Below, piece by piece: positions 29,765-38,685 of a stretch of 64,000 nucleotides of DNA. Position 1 is the first letter of the stretch. Every line of letters begins with the position of its first letter. Origin of the DNA: an uncultured Alphaproteobacteria bacterium (GTDB lineage: Bacteria > Pseudomonadota > Alphaproteobacteria > UBA2966). The notes under the pieces are model-generated. The model ran no database searches and had not been told where the DNA came from. It saw only the letters and a program-made list of their open reading frames with translations. The stretch lies in contig CATQHA010000001.1 of assembly GCA_958295725.1 (NCBI GenBank), positions 28,816-92,815 on the forward strand. The letters run 5' to 3'. The translations under genes were made by a program, and so were the position numbers.

Positions 29765-30193
29765 ATGCAGCAGGAATCGGAACGGAGAGACCCTCGCGAC
29801 GGTCCGTCGCTCGTGGACTTCATGCCGGAGCGGCCGGCGCCGGAGCCGTTCGTCGCGCGGTCGGGGTCCCCGAGGCCCGGCGACGCGGGGACGCTTCCCG
29901 GCGAGGACGTCCTGATCGAGGCGATGCGGACGGTCTACGACCCGGAGATCCCGGTCAACATCTACGATCTCGGTCTCGTCTACGACGTGGCGCTGGCGGA
30001 AAACGGCGATGTCGCCATCGAGATGACCTTGACGGCCCCGGGTTGTCCCGTGGCCGGCGAACTGCCGGGCTGGGTCGCCGACGCGGTCGCCGCGGTCGAC
30101 GGTGTCGGGGAGGTCGAGGTGGCGCTGGTATGGGATCCGCCGTGGTCCCCGGACCGCATGTCGGACGACGCGAAACTCGCGCTGGATTTTTGA
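29765..30193 (+). CDS. sufT: SUF system maturation protein SufT (DUF59/MIP18 family)
   Basis: A 142-residue protein with a Pro/Arg-rich N-terminal 50 residues and then a DUF59 domain: VYDPEIPVNIYDLGLVYDV, MTLTAPGCPVAGELP with the conserved Cys, and VWDPPWSPDRMSDDAKLAL. It acts as a maturation or carrier factor for Fe-S proteins. It lies 8 bases after sufU and 7 before the A-type carrier gene, inside the SUF operon. Confidence 0.93.
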   Translation: MQQESERRDPRDGPSLVDFMPERPAPEPFVARSGSPRPGDAGTLPGEDVLIEAMRTVYDPEIPVNIYDLGLVYDVALAENGDVAIEMTLTAPGCPVAGELPGWVADAVAAVDGVGEVEVALVWDPPWSPDRMSDDAKLALDF

Positions 30194-30199
30194 GGGTTC

Positions 30200-30565
30200 A
30201 TGGGGATGGGAATGGAACCGAAGGGAATGGCCGATCGGGAATTGTTCAGGCTGACGGATGCCGCGGCGCGCCAGGTGAGGCATCTCATCGACGTGGGCGA
30301 CAAGGCCGGCGCGGTGTTGCGCATCAGCGTGAAGACCCGGGGGTGCTCGGGCCTCGCCTACGCGATGGAATACGCGGACGCGCCGCTTCCCATGGACGAG
30401 CTCGTCGAGGACAGAGGCGTGAAGATCTGCGTCGATCCGCTGGCCACGATGTATCTCGCCGGCACCGAGATGGATTATGTCGAGGACAGGCTGAGCTCGG
30501 GTTTCGTGTTCAACAACCCGAACGAAAAGGGCCGTTGCGGCTGCGGCGAGTCGTTTCACGTTTAG
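30200..30565 (+). CDS. sufA: A-type Fe-S carrier (SufA/IscA/HesB family)
   Basis: A 121-residue A-type carrier. The three ligand cysteines are present: one in SVKTRGCSGLAYAM and the pair in KGRCGCGESFHV at the C-terminus. It probably carries newly made clusters to target proteins and is the last gene of the SUF operon. The start is ambiguous (MGMGMEPKG or the Met a few residues later), since several in-frame ATGs occur at the beginning. Confidence 0.94.
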   Translation: MGMGMEPKGMADRELFRLTDAAARQVRHLIDVGDKAGAVLRISVKTRGCSGLAYAMEYADAPLPMDELVEDRGVKICVDPLATMYLAGTEMDYVEDRLSSGFVFNNPNEKGRCGCGESFHV

Positions 30566-30629
30566 CCGCCGTCCGGCGGTCGCTCCGTTTTTCTTCATCG
30601 ACCCGACCGGCGGGAAGGGGCCGGACGGC

Positions 30630-32963
30630 GTGACCGGTTCCCGCATCGGACGACCGTTGCGGCGGATCGAGGACGGGCGGTTCCTCGCCGGCGCCGGGAC
30701 CTTCGTCGACGACATCGACCTGCCGGACATGGCGCATGGCGCGGTGCTGCGGTCGCCCCACGCCCACGCGCGTATTCTCTCGGTCGACACGGCTTCGGCG
30801 CTCGCGGCGCCCGGGGTTCTCGCGATCCATACCTGTGCCGATCTGGCCGCGGGGGGTCTCGGCGCGATCGAAACGCGGACGGTGCTGAACAACCGGGACG
30901 GGACGCCGCTCGCCAAACCGGCGCGTCCGATCCTGGCCGACGGGCGCGCGCGCTTCGTCGGCGACGCCGTCGCGTTCGTCGTGGCCGAGAGCGTCGCGGC
31001 CGCCAGGGACGCCATGGAGTCGATCGAGGTCGTCTACGAATCGCTTCCCGCGGTGGTCGAGCCGCGCGCCGCGCTCGAACCCGGAGCGCCCCTGGTCTGG
31101 GACGAGGTGGAGGGAAACCTGTGCCTCGACTACGAGGCGGGCGATCCCGAGGCGGTCGACTCCGCGTTTGCCGCCGCCGCGCATGTCGTCCGCATCGAGA
31201 TCCTCAACCAGCGCGTCGCGGTCGTTCCCCTGGAACCGCGCGGCGCCGTCGGCGAATACGACTCCGCGGCGGGATCCTTCACGCTCACGGCATCGACCCA
31301 GAACGTGCATGTCCTCCGCGATCAGCTCGCCGCCGAGATATTCGACGTTCCCGCCGAGGCCGTGCGCGTGAGGGCGGCGGACGTCGGCGGCGGGTTCGGC
31401 GCCAAGAACGCCCTTTATCCGGAGTATCCGCTGGTGCTGTTCGCGGCGCGGGAGCTCGGGCGGCCGGTCAAGTGGATCGCCGATCGCTCCGAGAGTTTCC
31501 TGAGCGACAACGACGGCCGGGATCAGTGGAGCGAGGTCTCGCTCGCCCTCGACGAGGAGCGCCGTTTCCTGGCCTTGCGCGTGCTTTCCGTCGGCGAGGC
31601 CGGGGCCTATCTCGCCGCCAACAGCGCCAGCATCGCCACCGCGGCCACGGTGAGGACCGTCGGCGGGCACTATCGGATCGGCGCGCGTCACTTCCGTTCG
31701 AAGGTCGCGTTCACCCACACCTCGCCGACCGACCCCTATCGCGGCGCGGGCCGGCCCGAGGCCACGTACCAGATCGAACGTGTCATCGACGCGGCCGCCC
31801 GGGAGCTCGCCGTCGACCGTGTCGAGCTCCGGCGCCTGAACGTCCTCCGGCCCGACGAGTTGCCCTACGACAACGGCCTCGGCCATGTCTTCGATACCGG
31901 CGATTTCCCGGAGGTCCTCGATCGCGCGCTGGAACCGGCGGCGTGGCCGGAGGCGGGGCGCCGGGGAGCGCCCGGCAGACCGGGGATTCTTCGCGGTATC
32001 GGGATGAGTTTCTGGCTGGCGCCCACCGGGGGGCCGTCCAGGGAGTACGCGGCCTTGCGCTTCGCCGATGACGGGTCCGTCGTGCTGGCGGTCGGGAGCC
32101 AGTCCACGGGCATGGGGCACGAGACCGCGTTGACCCAGCTCGTCGCGACGTGGCTCGGCGTTCCCCGCGCGGCCGTCGTCTATCGCCAGGGCGATACCGA
32201 TGCGACGCCCTCCGGCGGCGGACATTCCGGCTCGCGCACTCTCGGCATGGCCGGATCGGCTCTCAGGGTGGTTTCGGACCGGGTTGTCGAGAAGGCTGTG
32301 CCGGTCGCCGCCCACCTGCTGGAGGCGGCGCAAGCGGACGTGCGCTTCGCCGAAGGCGCGTTCGTCGTCGCCGGGACCGACCGGCGCATCGCGATGACGG
32401 ACGTCGTCCGGGCGTCTTTCGATCCGTCGCGATGCCCGGACGGGTTCGAAGGTCCGCTGGACGACGAGGAAGTCTACGAACGGCCCTGGATCTCCTATCC
32501 CAACGGCTGCCACGTGGCGGAGGTCGAAGTCGATCCGGACACCGGCGCCGTCGCGGTCGTCGGCTACCGTGCGGTCGAGGACGCGGGTCCGGTCGTCAAT
32601 CCGATGACGGCGGAAGGCCAGGTCATGGGCGGCGTCGCCCAGGGTATCGGGCAGGCGGTCGTGGAGGGCGTCGCTTACGAGCCCGGCGGCGGACAGCTCC
32701 TGACCGGGTCCCTGATGGATTACTGCCTGCCCCGCGCCGACGATCTTCCGAACATGCGGGTCCGCTTCTTCGAGGACGCCCCTTCCACGAACAACCTGCT
32801 CGGTATCAAGGGCGTGGGGGAGGCGGGATGCGTCGGCGCGCCGCCGGCCGTGGTCAATGCCGTGCTGGATGCCCTCCGTCCCCATGGCGTGCGCGGTCTC
32901 GATATGCCCCTGACGCCCGAGAAGATCTGGCGCGCCATCCGCGCGGCGCGAGCGCGTGCGTAA
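30630..32963 (+). CDS. Xanthine dehydrogenase family molybdopterin-binding subunit (CoxL-like)
   Basis: A 777-residue molybdenum-cofactor subunit, GTG start at 30630. It has IGRPLRRIEDGRFLAGAGTF (typical opening), RAADVGGGFGAKNALYPEYP, PTDPYRGAGRPEATYQIE (the form II AYRGAGR-like loop rather than the form I CO dehydrogenase motif AYRCSFR), VGSQSTGMGHETALTQ and the catalytic Glu loop GIKGVGEAGCVGAPPAV. The substrate is unknown; relatives hydroxylate aldehydes, purines or N-heterocycles. The usual FAD and 2Fe-2S partner genes are not next to it. Its position after the SUF operon may be coincidental. Confidence 0.93.
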   Translation: MTGSRIGRPLRRIEDGRFLAGAGTFVDDIDLPDMAHGAVLRSPHAHARILSVDTASALAAPGVLAIHTCADLAAGGLGAIETRTVLNNRDGTPLAKPARPILADGRARFVGDAVAFVVAESVAAARDAMESIEVVYESLPAVVEPRAALEPGAPLVWDEVEGNLCLDYEAGDPEAVDSAFAAAAHVVRIEILNQRVAVVPLEPRGAVGEYDSAAGSFTLTASTQNVHVLRDQLAAEIFDVPAEAVRVRAADVGGGFGAKNALYPEYPLVLFAARELGRPVKWIADRSESFLSDNDGRDQWSEVSLALDEERRFLALRVLSVGEAGAYLAANSASIATAATVRTVGGHYRIGARHFRSKVAFTHTSPTDPYRGAGRPEATYQIERVIDAAARELAVDRVELRRLNVLRPDELPYDNGLGHVFDTGDFPEVLDRALEPAAWPEAGRRGAPGRPGILRGIGMSFWLAPTGGPSREYAALRFADDGSVVLAVGSQSTGMGHETALTQLVATWLGVPRAAVVYRQGDTDATPSGGGHSGSRTLGMAGSALRVVSDRVVEKAVPVAAHLLEAAQADVRFAEGAFVVAGTDRRIAMTDVVRASFDPSRCPDGFEGPLDDEEVYERPWISYPNGCHVAEVEVDPDTGAVAVVGYRAVEDAGPVVNPMTAEGQVMGGVAQGIGQAVVEGVAYEPGGGQLLTGSLMDYCLPRADDLPNMRVRFFEDAPSTNNLLGIKGVGEAGCVGAPPAVVNAVLDALRPHGVRGLDMPLTPEKIWRAIRAARARA

Positions 32964-32990
32964 CGGGCCGCGCTCGGCGACAACGGGGCG

Positions 32991-33075
32991 ATGATCGGAA
33001 CGAACGCGCGATTGACGGCGGCGGTCGAGGCGTACTTCGCCGGCCTGCGACGCGCCCGCGCCAGGTCGTGGGCCG
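32991..33075 (+). pseudogene. N-terminal remnant of a type ISP restriction-modification enzyme
   Basis: The first residues, MIGTNARLTAAVEAYFAGLR followed by RARA, match what I recall as the start of type ISP restriction-modification proteins of this kind, but similarity stops after about 24 residues and the frame then runs into the IS element. The C-terminal end of the same kind of protein appears at 38686-39020, which suggests that one gene was disrupted by intervening DNA. The N-terminal call is short and from memory, so it is tentative. Confidence 0.5.
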
Positions 33076-33208
33076 CCTGGATCGCGTCCGGTGACCGGCG
33101 CCGCTCCATCCGGCGCGCTCCAGGGTCGGGGCCGTTTCCGGGGAAATGGCCCTGGATGGAAATTTTCCCCGCGCGACGAATTTTGACCTGTCGAGAACAT
33201 TTTGAGTT

Positions 33209-34573
33209 GACCGGATTATGTACCAAATGGATTGACCGCTTCTGTTGGGGTTGTTGGCCCTGTGGGGAAGTGGTCAGGCGCGGGGCGGCTGTCCACTTGT
33301 CCACAGGGCGCCGGCGGGTTGCGTCGAAGCGGGTCACGCGGCCTTGCGGGTTTGGGTTTCGAGCGGGGTTCCGTCGGCTTGGTAGTGAGCGAGGCGCCTG
33401 GGTCCGTGGAAGACGGCGAGGGTGTCGTCGGGGTACTCGTGCACCCGGACCTTGACCTTGACGTAGTGGTGGCGATGTCGCCCGGCGGGGATCTGCAGGC
33501 TGCGTCCCTTGTAGCGCACGGTGTTGTCGCCTGACACGGTGCGGTCCTCCTGGACGCAGAGGATGTCTTCCAAGGCGCCGGCGAAGGGCACGAAGGCCGA
33601 ACCCTCGGCCTCGGGCGGGGTCGCGAAGCGTCTGTTGTGGTCCGGCAGGTAGACCTCCTCGAGGAAGCGGTTGGCCTCGGCCATGTCGGTGATGCCGGCG
33701 AGCCTGAGTTCCTGGGGCAGGCGCTTCTGCACGGTGGCGAACATGCGCTCCGAGCGCCCCCTGGCCTCGGGCGAGTAGGCGGCGATGTGCTCGATGCCGA
33801 GTTGGTGAAGCGCGCGACCGACCTGGGTCGGAGTGTCCTTGTCCACCTTGCCGCCGGCCTCGGGGGTGCGCCAGTAGTGGCTGCCGCGGTCGGTGTAGAG
33901 CGAACAGAACAGTCCGCGCTCGCGGATCACCTCGCGGAGCGCCCGGAAGCTCGACATGGTGCCCTCCTCGGTGACGAAGAAGGCCGAGTAGACCTCGCTG
34001 GTGGCGTCGTCCAGGGTGACGATCAGGTCCCACTCCCGACCGGGTGCCCACTCATGGCGCGAGCCGTCCTGATGCAGCATCATGCCGGGCAGTGCCCGGC
34101 GCGGCCGCTTGCGCCGGTGGGCGCCGCGCCGGGGCGCCGCGCGCCTGCGGCCATGAGCCTGCAAGGTCAGCCGAACCCAGTTGTAGCTGCGCTTGATGCC
34201 GTGCGCGGTGACCAGCTTCTCGTGAAAATGCTTGGCGTTGAAGTCCCAGTAGCGGGTGTCGAACAACGCCAGAACCCGCGCCACCTCGTCCACGCCGGCG
34301 CGGCGCGCCGAGACCCGGCCCAGACGGCGGTCGTACAACCCCTCCGCCCCCTCCGCCTCGTAGCGGTCGCGCCAGCGCCGGAAGGTCCGTTCCGAAACAC
34401 CCAGAACCTCCGCCGCCTCGCCTTGGCTCAACACACCCCGATGGGTGCGACCGTAAACCTCCTCGAACTTCATCAATCTCAGTCCCTGTCGCTGCTCCGT
34501 CCGACGCATCCAGTCCCTCCTTGGCCTGAATACGTTCTAAAACCGGACAGATCAGTTGGTACATAATCCGGTC
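33209..34573 (-). mobile_element. Insertion sequence (ISNCY/IS481-like) with perfect 18-bp terminal inverted repeats
   Basis: The ends are perfect inverted repeats, GACCGGATTATGTACCAA at 33209-33226 and its complement at 34556-34573, giving an element of about 1.37 kb around one intact transposase gene on the minus strand. No clear target-site duplication was found directly at the ends. The left flank ends soon after a truncated type ISP gene start; the right flank holds a 13-bp tandem repeat array. The intact transposase and perfect ends point to a recent insertion. Confidence 0.88.
33334..34509 (-). CDS. ISNCY-family-like DDE transposase
   Basis: A 391-residue transposase. The N-terminal helix-turn-helix is LSQGEAAEVLGVSERTFRRW (about residues 27-46). 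The rve-type catalytic core has Asp in MLHQDGSRHEW and IVTLDDATSEVYSAFF, Asp in SLYTDRGSHYW, and the Glu in PEARGRSERMF. The C-terminal region ends LAHYQADGTPLETQTRKAA. It lies wholly within the inverted repeats. Start at 34509 fits the spacing to the right-end repeat. The frame is complete, so the element may be active. Confidence 0.93.
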   Translation of the reverse strand: MRRTEQRQGLRLMKFEEVYGRTHRGVLSQGEAAEVLGVSERTFRRWRDRYEAEGAEGLYDRRLGRVSARRAGVDEVARVLALFDTRYWDFNAKHFHEKLVTAHGIKRSYNWVRLTLQAHGRRRAAPRRGAHRRKRPRRALPGMMLHQDGSRHEWAPGREWDLIVTLDDATSEVYSAFFVTEEGTMSSFRALREVIRERGLFCSLYTDRGSHYWRTPEAGGKVDKDTPTQVGRALHQLGIEHIAAYSPEARGRSERMFATVQKRLPQELRLAGITDMAEANRFLEEVYLPDHNRRFATPPEAEGSAFVPFAGALEDILCVQEDRTVSGDNTVRYKGRSLQIPAGRHRHHYVKVKVRVHEYPDDTLAVFHGPRRLAHYQADGTPLETQTRKAA

Positions 34574-34650
34574 ATATCCTCTGTTAACGACAAACGACAA
34601 GGGCGGATTTTGACCTTGCGGTGTCGTTCGTGGTAGGGTAGGGTTGCGAA

Positions 34651-34746
34651 CTTCACGGGGCCTCTTCACGGGGCCTCTTCACGGGGCCTCTTCACGGGGC
34701 CTCTTCACGGGGCCTCTTCACGGGGCCTCTTCACGGGGCCTCTTCA
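34651..34746. repeat. 13-bp tandem repeat array (about 7.4 copies)
   Basis: The unit CTTCACGGGGCCT is repeated seven times perfectly from 34651 to 34741 with a partial eighth copy, ending 21 bases before the start codon of the lipoprotein gene at 34768. The unit is not a multiple of three and lies in the leader or promoter region, so changes in copy number would alter promoter or ribosome-site spacing rather than protein length. Confidence 0.9.
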
Positions 34747-34767
34747 GGAAGCGGAGGTCCTGTTCCG

Positions 34768-36195
34768 ATGTTCTTCAGCAGTGCTCGTGGATTCGTCTTG
34801 TCGGCGGCGGCGTGCGCCCTCGTTCTCATGCTCTCCGGCTGCGGCGGCGGCGGGAGCAGCAGCGGCAGCACGCCTCCTCCGGGACGGTCGATGGCGCAAC
34901 TCGATCCCGAGCCGGTCGCGCTGCCGGGGGGCGTGACCCTCGCGACGGCCGAAACCTTCACGCTCGAGCCCGGCGCGAGCGTGGACAGGGACGGCGCCCG
35001 TTTCACGTGCGCGGCGGGCGGCCCTGCCTGCACGGTCGTCGTCGCTGAGCGCGACGGCGGTGGGTTCGCCGCCACCAGTACCGGTGGCGAGGTCATGGTC
35101 GCGGCGGTGCGGGTTCCAGACAATCCTGATCCCGAGCCGGTCGCGCTGCCGGAGGGCGTGACCCTCGCGACGGCCGGAATCTTCGCGATCGAGCCCGGCG
35201 CGAGCGTGGACAGGGACGGTGCCCGTTTCACGTGCGCGGCGGGCGGCCCCGCCTGCATAGTCGTCGTCGCCGAGCGCGACGGCGGCGGCGGCTTCGTCGC
35301 CACCGTCGCCGAGGGCGAGGTCGTGGTGGCGCGGGCTCCGGCGTCGCCCGGCGGTGGGGGACAGGATGGTGGCCAGAACGGCGAAATGGAGGAGAGAGAC
35401 TGGCCGTTTCCGGATTGGCCGACAACGTACCTCAACTCCGGCGGTGGCGCGCTTTCCTGGTCTCCGAGCGATATATATAGCCGCATAAGAACGATCGAAG
35501 ATCGTGGGTCTACCGGCTATGGTGCGGCTGCAGGATCCCCTCTGGCAGCTTGGTGTATGTCCACATCCTCGGACGAATCATACTGCAATGTAGAGTATCA
35601 ACCCGTCATGACATCTTTGCATGGTGGTATTCCCATCGTGCAGGCGCGCGCTCTTGGTCCTGGTACTGGTGTCGACAGAAGACCTAGCGAGGAAATCGGT
35701 ATCGTCGGTATTCTCGATCACGGATACTTCGCGGTGGCACTGAGGAGGGCATTCATAGGGCGTAGTTATGAAAGAGAGTACATCGGGGCGGAGACCTATA
35801 TCTATAGTCCTCCCCAATCCAGATCGGTGATATCGACGGGTCATTGGCGGGGAGCACTGGTCGGAACGGGAAGCACTGCGACTTCGCCTTTGTATCGCCA
35901 GTTCTTCATCGGAAATGTGGATGTCACGGTTGGATTGGGCACTGTCCGAACTGGAGACGAAGTCTTCCGTAATGTCGACGTCGAGTTCTCCAATGTCCGC
36001 AATATCAATACCGGGGAGGCCGTCACACTCTCCCGTACACAGTGGCGTAAAACTAACTTGAGTGGAAAAGGCTCCGGTTATACTTCTGTTGATGATGGTT
36101 TGAGGGTGGATTTTAGGGGTCCGAACGACGAGGAAGTTTTCGGAGCCTTTCGCCTCGAAGAAGCAGTCGGCGCGTTCGGCGCCAAGAAGCAGTAA
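34768..36195 (+). CDS. TbpB-like surface lipoprotein (putative Slam substrate)
   Basis: A 475-residue lipoprotein. The signal peptide ends in the lipobox LMLSGC (Cys about residue 25), then a Gly/Ser-rich tether. Two near-identical units of about 60 residues follow (DPEPVALPxGVTLATA ... PGASVDRDGARFTCAAGG), each with a pair of cysteines. The C-terminal part, ending FRGPNDEEVFGAFRLEEAVG then AFGAKK, resembles the terminal barrel of TbpB-like proteins, whose ends read GAFGAKR. The next gene is a Slam translocon, the dedicated exporter for such lipoproteins. The ligand is unknown. The second half is visibly less GC-rich than the first. Confidence 0.82.
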   Translation: MFFSSARGFVLSAAACALVLMLSGCGGGGSSSGSTPPPGRSMAQLDPEPVALPGGVTLATAETFTLEPGASVDRDGARFTCAAGGPACTVVVAERDGGGFAATSTGGEVMVAAVRVPDNPDPEPVALPEGVTLATAGIFAIEPGASVDRDGARFTCAAGGPACIVVVAERDGGGGFVATVAEGEVVVARAPASPGGGGQDGGQNGEMEERDWPFPDWPTTYLNSGGGALSWSPSDIYSRIRTIEDRGSTGYGAAAGSPLAAWCMSTSSDESYCNVEYQPVMTSLHGGIPIVQARALGPGTGVDRRPSEEIGIVGILDHGYFAVALRRAFIGRSYEREYIGAETYIYSPPQSRSVISTGHWRGALVGTGSTATSPLYRQFFIGNVDVTVGLGTVRTGDEVFRNVDVEFSNVRNINTGEAVTLSRTQWRKTNLSGKGSGYTSVDDGLRVDFRGPNDEEVFGAFRLEEAVGAFGAKKQ

Positions 36196-36224
36196 GGCGT
36201 CGCTCCCGAGACCGAGCGTCCGCC

Positions 36225-37605
36225 GTGTCGTGGCGAAACCCGTGGCAAAGCCCGCCTCCCGTGAACGTCGCGGGTCTGGCGGGTGCCGTCGTACTCGTCG
36301 CCGCCCTCCTCTACTGCGGCCCGCGGTCCCTCGCGGCGCCCGTCGGGACCGCGGCGGTTGAAACCGCCCGGCGTCTGATCGTGGCAGGGAACCCGGAGGC
36401 GGCCTACGCCCTCCTCCGCGAGGCCGTGCGGCAAGCGCCCGAAGGCGCCGACACGAGCGCCCTCCGCTACACCGCCGCGCTGGCCCTGATCGCCGGCGGC
36501 CATCTCGCCCAAGCCGCGCGACTCCTCGGCCCCCTCGCCGAGGAGCGCCCCGACCTCGACCGCGCGCAGCTCGACTACGCCGCCGTGCTCTTCTCTCTCG
36601 GGCGCGACGACGAGGCCGAAGAAGTCTTCCGGCAGGTTCGCCGCAAGGAAGGGCTGCCGCCGGCGGTGAAGCGCATCGTGGAGGACTACCTCGAGCGCAT
36701 CCGCGCCCGCCAGCGCTGGGCGCTCGATTTCGACATCGGCCTCTGGCGCGACGACAACGTGAACAACGCGCCGGAGCGCGACACGGTGGCCATCCCCGCC
36801 TTCGGCGGCCTGCCCTTGACCCTGGATCAACGCCCCGTCCGCGCCTGGGTCGCCCCGCGTCGGCGCGCGCCTGCGCTGGCGCGAGCCGCTGGGCGAACGC
36901 CTCTCCCTCGAAACGAACGCCTCGCTCGCCCGCGACACGGCCTTGCGTGCCAGCGCCCACGACCGCACCTGGGCCGGCCTTTCCACCGGGCCGCGCCTGC
37001 ATTATGCGCTGGACATCGGCGGGCGCCCCCGCCCGGGCCTCTTCAGCGCGAGCCTCGGGGTCGAGCGCCGCTGGCGCGGCGGGGAGGGCTACGCGAAGGG
37101 CCTGTGGGCGGGGCTCGGCCTTGAACAGGCGGTGGCGCGGGACTGGCGCCTCGGCGTCCTTCCCCGCGTCTGGACCACGCGCTACGACCGCGCCCGCGGC
37201 GAGAAGCCGCGGGGCCGCTCGCTCGCCCTCCATGTCGCCCGCCGCGTCGGCCCCGGCTGGCTGACGGCGGGCGCGAAGGCGGCCCGCGAGACGGCGAAGG
37301 CGCGAACCCGGAGCTGGACCTCGCGCGAGGCGTCGCTGCGCTACGCGGCGGACGTGGGGCGGGACTGGCAGGTATCGCTCCGCGCCGCGCTGGCGCGGAC
37401 GAGGTTCGACGCCGAGGAGTGGCTGTTCCGCGCCCGGCGGGAGGACCGGGCGCGAGAGGTCGGCCTCACGCTCTCGCACCGGAAACTGGCCTGGGAGGGC
37501 TACCTGCCGGAACTGACCCTGGGCTGGTCGCGCACCCGATCCAGCATCCCCCTCTACGACCGCACCGCCCGCACCGTCCGCATCGGCGTGCGGCGGCTGT
37601 TCTGA
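36225..37605 (+). pseudogene. Slam-type surface lipoprotein assembly modifier (TPR + DUF560 barrel), one-base frameshift
   Basis: About 459 residues in two frames. The first has a hydrophobic N-terminus and TPR-like repeats (about residues 45-160: NPEAAYALLREAVRQAPEGA, LAQAARLLGPLAEERPDLDR) and enters the outer-membrane barrel with LDFDIGLWRDDNVNNAPER, the typical Slam first strand. The second continues RLRWREPLGERLSLETNASL and runs to a terminal RIGVRRLF strand. Removing one C from the C4 run at 36853-36856 joins them as WVARVGARLRW. It would move the adjacent lipoprotein to the cell surface. Confidence 0.83.
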
Positions 37606-37619
37606 GCGGCGGCGGACCG

Positions 37620-38159
37620 ATGCCCCGTTCCCCCGGCGAAGGGTTCCGAACCGGCGCGTCCCCCAGGGCCATCGCCGGCGCCGTCCTGCTGCTCGTCGCG
37701 GTCGCGGCGGCGTCGCTCTTCCCGACGAACCCGTCCTTCTCCACCTCTCACGACAATTCCGCCGCCTCTCACGACAATTCCGCCGTCTCCCACACCAATT
37801 CACCGCCCGGGACGGTTTCGAGAGTGGACGCGGGTATCAGCAACTTCTCAAGCGACTCGCAGGTAATCCTTACGATGTCCCTTCTGGTCTTCGCGATAGT
37901 CTTCATGATCACGATAATGATCGGTTTCAGAAATCATATTCCTGAAAAATCCAGCGAAATAGAACGTATCGGGATCGTCATGATTCTGGTCGTGGGAGCT
38001 CTGTACCTGATCACGGGCGGATTCTCCGTCTCAAACTCCGCACCGGCTTTCGGGCTTTTCGGGACGATCGCGGGTTATCTTCTCGGTCAGATCAGACCTT
38101 GGAAGTATCGGTCGGATCGGGTCCGGGAAGTAAAAAAGACAGACGGGCAGGACGTATGA
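37620..38159 (+). CDS. Hypothetical membrane protein with SHDNSA repeats
   Basis: A 179-residue protein I do not recognise. It has a hydrophobic N-terminal segment (about residues 16-34), three short repeats (SHDNSA, SHDNSA, SHTNSP) in a Ser/Asn-rich stretch, then two or three further membrane segments (VILTMSLLVFAIVFMITIMI, IGIVMILVVGALYLITGG, FGLFGTIAGYLLGQI) and a basic tail. It follows Slam by 14 bases and overlaps the next gene by ATGA, so it may belong to the same operon. Base composition is lower in GC than the Slam gene. Confidence 0.65.
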   Translation: MPRSPGEGFRTGASPRAIAGAVLLLVAVAAASLFPTNPSFSTSHDNSAASHDNSAVSHTNSPPGTVSRVDAGISNFSSDSQVILTMSLLVFAIVFMITIMIGFRNHIPEKSSEIERIGIVMILVVGALYLITGGFSVSNSAPAFGLFGTIAGYLLGQIRPWKYRSDRVREVKKTDGQDV

Positions 38160-38530
38160 TCGCAAGGGTGAGAATTCTTTCCATGATCGGGTGCGCGGCG
38201 GTCTCGATTCTTCCGATATCTGGACATCCGGACGTCCTGAGCGTCGGGAAGCGAAACCCCGACTCGGGAAGAGTTCAAATAATCAATAACTCGTACGATA
38301 CGTTGCGTTTCTATTATCGATCGGCAAGGCGAGGATGGGCAGAATTAGAAGTAGAACCTGGAGATAACGAAGTTCTCCGCTGTTCTGAAATGGGTCGATA
38401 CTATCCGGAAATCAGGGTGCGTACGGAGGGCGACAAGCATGTCGAGTACACGCTGGAGTGTCAGAACAGGTACATGTTGTATTGGAATCCGGACAGGAAT
38501 CTTTGGGACGTGTTGCGGCTGCGGGACTGA
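38156..38530 (+). CDS. Hypothetical small exported protein
   Basis: A 124-residue protein without recognised family. It begins with a likely signal sequence (MIARVRILSMIGCAAVSILPIS), followed by a soluble beta-rich domain: VQIINNSYDTLRFYYRSARRG, a central Cys and CQNRYMLYWNPDRNLWDVL. The two cysteines (LRCSEM and LECQNR) could form a disulfide in the periplasm. Coupled to the preceding membrane protein by a 4-base overlap. Lower GC than the flanking regions suggests acquisition. Confidence 0.6.
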   Translation: MIARVRILSMIGCAAVSILPISGHPDVLSVGKRNPDSGRVQIINNSYDTLRFYYRSARRGWAELEVEPGDNEVLRCSEMGRYYPEIRVRTEGDKHVEYTLECQNRYMLYWNPDRNLWDVLRLRD

Positions 38531-38685
38531 GAACCGACGCCGCGTCCGCGGGCCTGCCGCTTGCGGCGCCGGAGGTTCCGGCGCGACGCCTCCGACAGGC
38601 GGGCGCTTCGTCGGGCATCCTTCCCGTTCTCCCGCCATATCTCCGATGCGCCCCACAACACGATAAATGCGGGTCAGAGCCCGGC

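Noticed and set aside
30510..33200. 896-residue minus-strand open frame opposite the molybdopterin subunit
   Set aside because: No recognisable motifs; it is the mirror of the conserved plus-strand XDH-family gene.
34651..34746. Repeat array as a possible CRISPR
   Set aside because: The 13-bp units are contiguous with no spacers and no cas genes are present.
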